A DNA stretch of 63,565 bases from Propionibacteriales bacterium (lineage in GTDB: Bacteria; Actinomycetota; Actinomycetes; Propionibacteriales; Nocardioidaceae), in NCBI GenBank assembly GCA_009377795.1, contig WHTJ01000014.1, forward strand, positions 1 through 63,565. The letters run 5' to 3'. This document shows, piece by piece, positions 61,202-63,565 of the stretch (its first letter is position 1; each line of letters opens with the position of its first letter). The position numbers were made by a program, and so were the translations under genes. The notes under the pieces are model-generated. The model worked only from the letters and a program-made list of their open reading frames with translations. It was not told where the DNA came from and did no database searches.

Positions 61202-62257
61202 ATGATGTCGGAGCCACGGCGCACCCGCGCCGCGCTCACCGGTGCCCTGATCACCGGCATCACCCTGGTCCTCGCGGGTGCCCTGGTCGCCGTGCTCGTG
61301 CTCCTCGCCGACGAGGACGACGGTGCCGACCAGGCCGGCGAGCGGCCGCCCGGCTCGTCGTCCGGAGTGCGGCCCGGAGTGCGGCCCGGAGACCGGCCGG
61401 TGAAGAGCCTCCCGAAGTGGGAGCAGGTCTCGCCGATCGGAACCCCGCGCGACGACTTCGCGCACGTCGTGATCGGCGACGAGATCTGGACGTTCGGCGG
61501 GATGACCGGCGCGCGCGCCACCCGCCTGGTCACCACCGAGATCTACGACACCGGCAGCGACACCTGGCGGTCCGGGCCGGACCTGCCGAAGGGGCTGGCG
61601 TCCTTCGAAGGCGTGGCGATCGGCGACGAGGCGTACCTCTTCGGCGGGCTGAACCTCCAGGGACGGGCGGACGACTTCTCCGCCGTTCTGGACACGACGA
61701 CCGGGGAATGGCGGCGGCTGCCGGCGCTCCCACACGCGCGTTACGGGCACGACGTCGACCTCGTCGGCGGGAAGATCCACGTCGTGGGCGGAACCGGCAA
61801 CGACACGCGGGCGGTCGCCGAGGTCGACGTCTTCGACCCCGAGACCCGCACGTGGTCGCAGGCCGCGCCGATGCCGGCCGCGCGGTCGAACCTCGACATC
61901 GTCCCGGTACGCGGCGAGCTGTACGCCGTCGGCGGCTGGCTCGGCGCCCGCGAGACGAGGAGGATGCAGATCTACGACCCGGCGACGGACTCCTGGCGCG
62001 ACACGACGCCGCTGCCCCGGCCGATGGCGCGCGGCGGAGTCGCGTTCGTCGACGGCAAGCTCTATGCGTCCCACCACGAGTGGTCCGCGGTCTACGACCT
62101 CGCGACCCGGCAGTGGTCGAGGGCCAACCCACTGACCGTCTCCCGGCACGGCCTGGGCTACATCGCGGTCGGCTCGAAGATCTACGGCATCGGCGGGTGC
62201 ACGCCGTCGCCACTGCGGGACGTCACGTACGTCGACGTGCTGGACCTCTCCGAGTGA
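61202..62257 (+). CDS. Membrane-anchored Kelch-repeat protein
   Basis: The 351-residue protein has one N-terminal transmembrane segment (about 12-36), a short proline/glycine linker with repeated VRPG, and five or six Kelch units (for example EIWTFGGM, AYLFGGLN, KIHVVGGTG, LYAVGGW, KIYGIGG) forming a beta-propeller outside the membrane. The start is the ATG at 61202, directly followed by another ATG. It is divergent from proA with 76 bp between, so a bidirectional promoter is likely. A sugar-binding or scaffold role is possible. Confidence 0.85.
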   Translation: MMSEPRRTRAALTGALITGITLVLAGALVAVLVLLADEDDGADQAGERPPGSSSGVRPGVRPGDRPVKSLPKWEQVSPIGTPRDDFAHVVIGDEIWTFGGMTGARATRLVTTEIYDTGSDTWRSGPDLPKGLASFEGVAIGDEAYLFGGLNLQGRADDFSAVLDTTTGEWRRLPALPHARYGHDVDLVGGKIHVVGGTGNDTRAVAEVDVFDPETRTWSQAAPMPAARSNLDIVPVRGELYAVGGWLGARETRRMQIYDPATDSWRDTTPLPRPMARGGVAFVDGKLYASHHEWSAVYDLATRQWSRANPLTVSRHGLGYIAVGSKIYGIGGCTPSPLRDVTYVDVLDLSE

Positions 62258-62589
62258 GCCGAGCCCGCGCCGCCACCGGCTTCCGGGAGGCCGTACGACG
62301 GTTGGCCCCTTGCGTGGCGCGTTCTGGTTGTGATTCTTCGGTGTGTCGCAACCAGAACTCGCCACACACCGCGAGGCCGCGGCGGGGCCGGCGGGGCGGC
62401 TAGGAGACTGCTGAAGAAGGCTGCTTCGGCGGTTGACTAGTGCGTATGGTGACGGGCGGGGACCCGCAAGGCGGTCTGTGCGGCGTGTGTTTGGTCAGCG
62501 CTCGAGGCGCGACAACGAGTTGTCCCTGCCCGTCGGAGGCATCGTGACCCCGGTCCAGGGGCGTGGTCAAGGGGTCTGGGGCCCCGCGT
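62258..62589. other. 332-bp intergenic region before the transposase
   Basis: No gene is seen. The region holds the hairpins at 62314-62370 and, from about 62403, a GAGACTGCTGAAGAAGGC stretch of the kind found at IS1182-family ends, preceded by CTAG at 62399-62402. The element's right end lies outside the window, so the border is unconfirmed. Confidence 0.4.
62314..62370. repeat. Two overlapping hairpins downstream of the Kelch gene
   Basis: Hairpin 1: GTGGCGCGTTCTGGTTG (62314-62330) pairs with CAACCAGAACTCGCCAC (62349-62365) with one mismatch and an 18-base loop. Hairpin 2: CGGTGTGT (62339-62346) pairs with ACACACCG (62364-62371). The two share sequence and exclude each other. Both lie in the first 120 bp after the stop codon of the Kelch gene, so they may act in termination. 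Confidence 0.55.
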
Positions 62590-63565
62590 TCAGACGATCT
62601 GCCAGGTTCCGGCTTGGTGGTCGAGGCCGAGGGCGAGGAGCCGGCGCAGGTTGAGGGCGGCGACGCGGTGGTGGAGCCAGGCGTTGTTCTTGATCACGCC
62701 TCGGTAGGGCACGCGTCGGTTGCCTCGGACCAGCCAGGCGATGGAGCGTTCGACCATCGGTCGATGGGTTCGGTAGACCGTCTGGAAGTCGGGGCTCTTG
62801 GCGCGTTCACGGTGGGCGCGTTGCAATGTCTCATGCGGGTGGAGCGTGATGCTGCGTCCGTCCTTGGCGCTGGTGCAGCGTTCCTTCAACGGGCAGCCGC
62901 GGCAGGCGACTCCGAAGGTGGCGGTCCGTTTCGGTGACAAATCTCGAGTGACGCTGGCCGGGCAGGTCAGTGTGCCGGCGGCCTCGTCGTAGGTGAAGTC
63001 GTCGATGGTGAACCCGCCGACGACAGCCGGCTTGGTCGGCCAGGGCTTGATCACCGGTGAGTACCCGGCCTTGTCGAGAGCGGCGAGCATCTCCCCGGTG
63101 CCGTAGGCCGAGTCGCCGAGCACCTCCACCTCGGCCACCGGCTGGTTCTCCTCCGCGGCCCCGGTCGAGGTGGCCAGGGTGGTGTCGGTGGCCAACAAGG
63201 CGGCACCGACGGATGCGTCGCTGTTCTCGGTTCCGTTAGTCTTGGTCACCGCTACCGCGGTGGACAGGCCGGTGGCGGGTTCGATCACGATGTGGGCCTT
63301 GAATCCGTCCTGGCGTCGCTCTCGGGTCTTGTGCGCGTGCCGGGCCTCCGGATCGACGGTGGAGATCACCCGATCTGGTGCGACCTTGCGGGCGATGCGC
63401 CAGCGACCATCGGTGCCATCGGAGTCCTCGGCCGGCTCGACGTCTTGGCCGGCGACTAGCGCCAGCAACGCGAGTGCCTCAGCCGGTTTGCCGCCGACCT
63501 TCTCGATCGCCTCGAGGTCGAGGGCGGCCAGCAGCGTGAGCGCGTCGTTGACCAGCGCGGAGACC
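62590..63565 (-). mobile_element. IS1182-family transposase, 5' end beyond the window
   Basis: About 324 residues of an IS1182-type DDE transposase are visible, the N-terminus lying outside the window at 63565. Landmarks: ISTVDPEARHAHKTRERRQDG, VLGDSAYGTGEML (second Asp), a Cys-containing CRGCPLKERCTSAKDG, and MVERSIAWLVRGNRRVPYRG (Glu region). The frame has no stop in the visible part, so the copy may be active. It lies immediately behind core genes. Confidence 0.87.

Noticed and set aside
62403-62420. Confirmed terminal inverted repeat of the IS1182 element
   Set aside because: GAGACTGCTGAAGAAGGC looks like an end of this family, but the other end is outside the window, so no inverted pair or target duplication can be shown.

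Overview
The window is high-GC DNA (very roughly 70 % G+C by eye) with frequent GTG/TTG starts, many 4-bp ATGA/GTGA stop-start overlaps, Tat- and lipobox-type signals, and a core block proA / small membrane protein / nadD / rsfS / histidine phosphatase beside a tRNA-Ala(GGC). Together these point to an actinomycete chromosome. I cannot name the species. About 57 kb to the left of the tRNA is catabolic and transport DNA. To its right are core genes, then a truncated IS1182-type transposase at the window edge.

Layout. (1) 343-10564, minus strand: three tandem Tat-exported amidohydrolases followed by a lipoprotein/LivH/LivM-LivG fusion/LivF importer. A divergent XRE-cupin regulator lies at 10769-11587. 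(2) 11755-18906, plus strand: a seven-gene operon (M24 hydrolase, TPP-dependent E1 alpha and beta without E2/E3, amidohydrolase, bicupin, an SDR lacking its catalytic residues, beta-hydroxyacid dehydrogenase). (3) 19157-28120, minus strand: a second Liv-type importer, again with a LivM-LivG fusion, overlapping genes for an FAD oxidoreductase, alpha/beta hydrolase, amidohydrolase and CMD-family protein. The divergent side carries an MFS transporter, a LacI regulator and a dehydrogenase (28316-31577). Four GCAATCGATTGC-like operators tie the unit together. (4) 31969-36579: a secreted M14 carboxypeptidase, a response regulator without its phospho-acceptor Asp, and a secreted gamma-glutamyltranspeptidase. 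(5) 36814-40788: a DapB-like dehydrogenase with a TAXI-TRAP transporter. (6) 41046-43591: a sodium:solute symporter flanked by three very small membrane proteins. (7) 43662-44445: decaying genes. (8) 44594-55152: an IclR-controlled pathway (flavoprotein, Asp/Glu racemase family, CitE-like lyase, hydantoinase-like hydrolase, two MmgE/PrpD proteins, cyclase, CoA-transferase) with GTTCC-N7-GGAAC operators at three promoters. (9) 55161-57693: a scrapyard of broken genes (xdhC, coxL fused to a DosR-like regulator start, a MarR fragment, an integrase tail) ending at the tRNA-Ala. (10) 57783-62257: core genes and a Kelch protein. (11) 62590-63565: IS1182-type transposase.

How it fits together. Units 1-3 and 8 share one plan: a dedicated importer or hydrolase set plus ring-opening or amide-cleaving hydrolases, oxidoreductases and a local one-component regulator. 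They look like catabolic islands for organic nitrogen or carboxylic compounds whose substrates I cannot identify. The integrase tail next to the tRNA-Ala and the decay zone suggest that the region left of the tRNA was at least partly acquired. Family assignments rest on motifs and overall resemblance read by eye; substrates are inference throughout.
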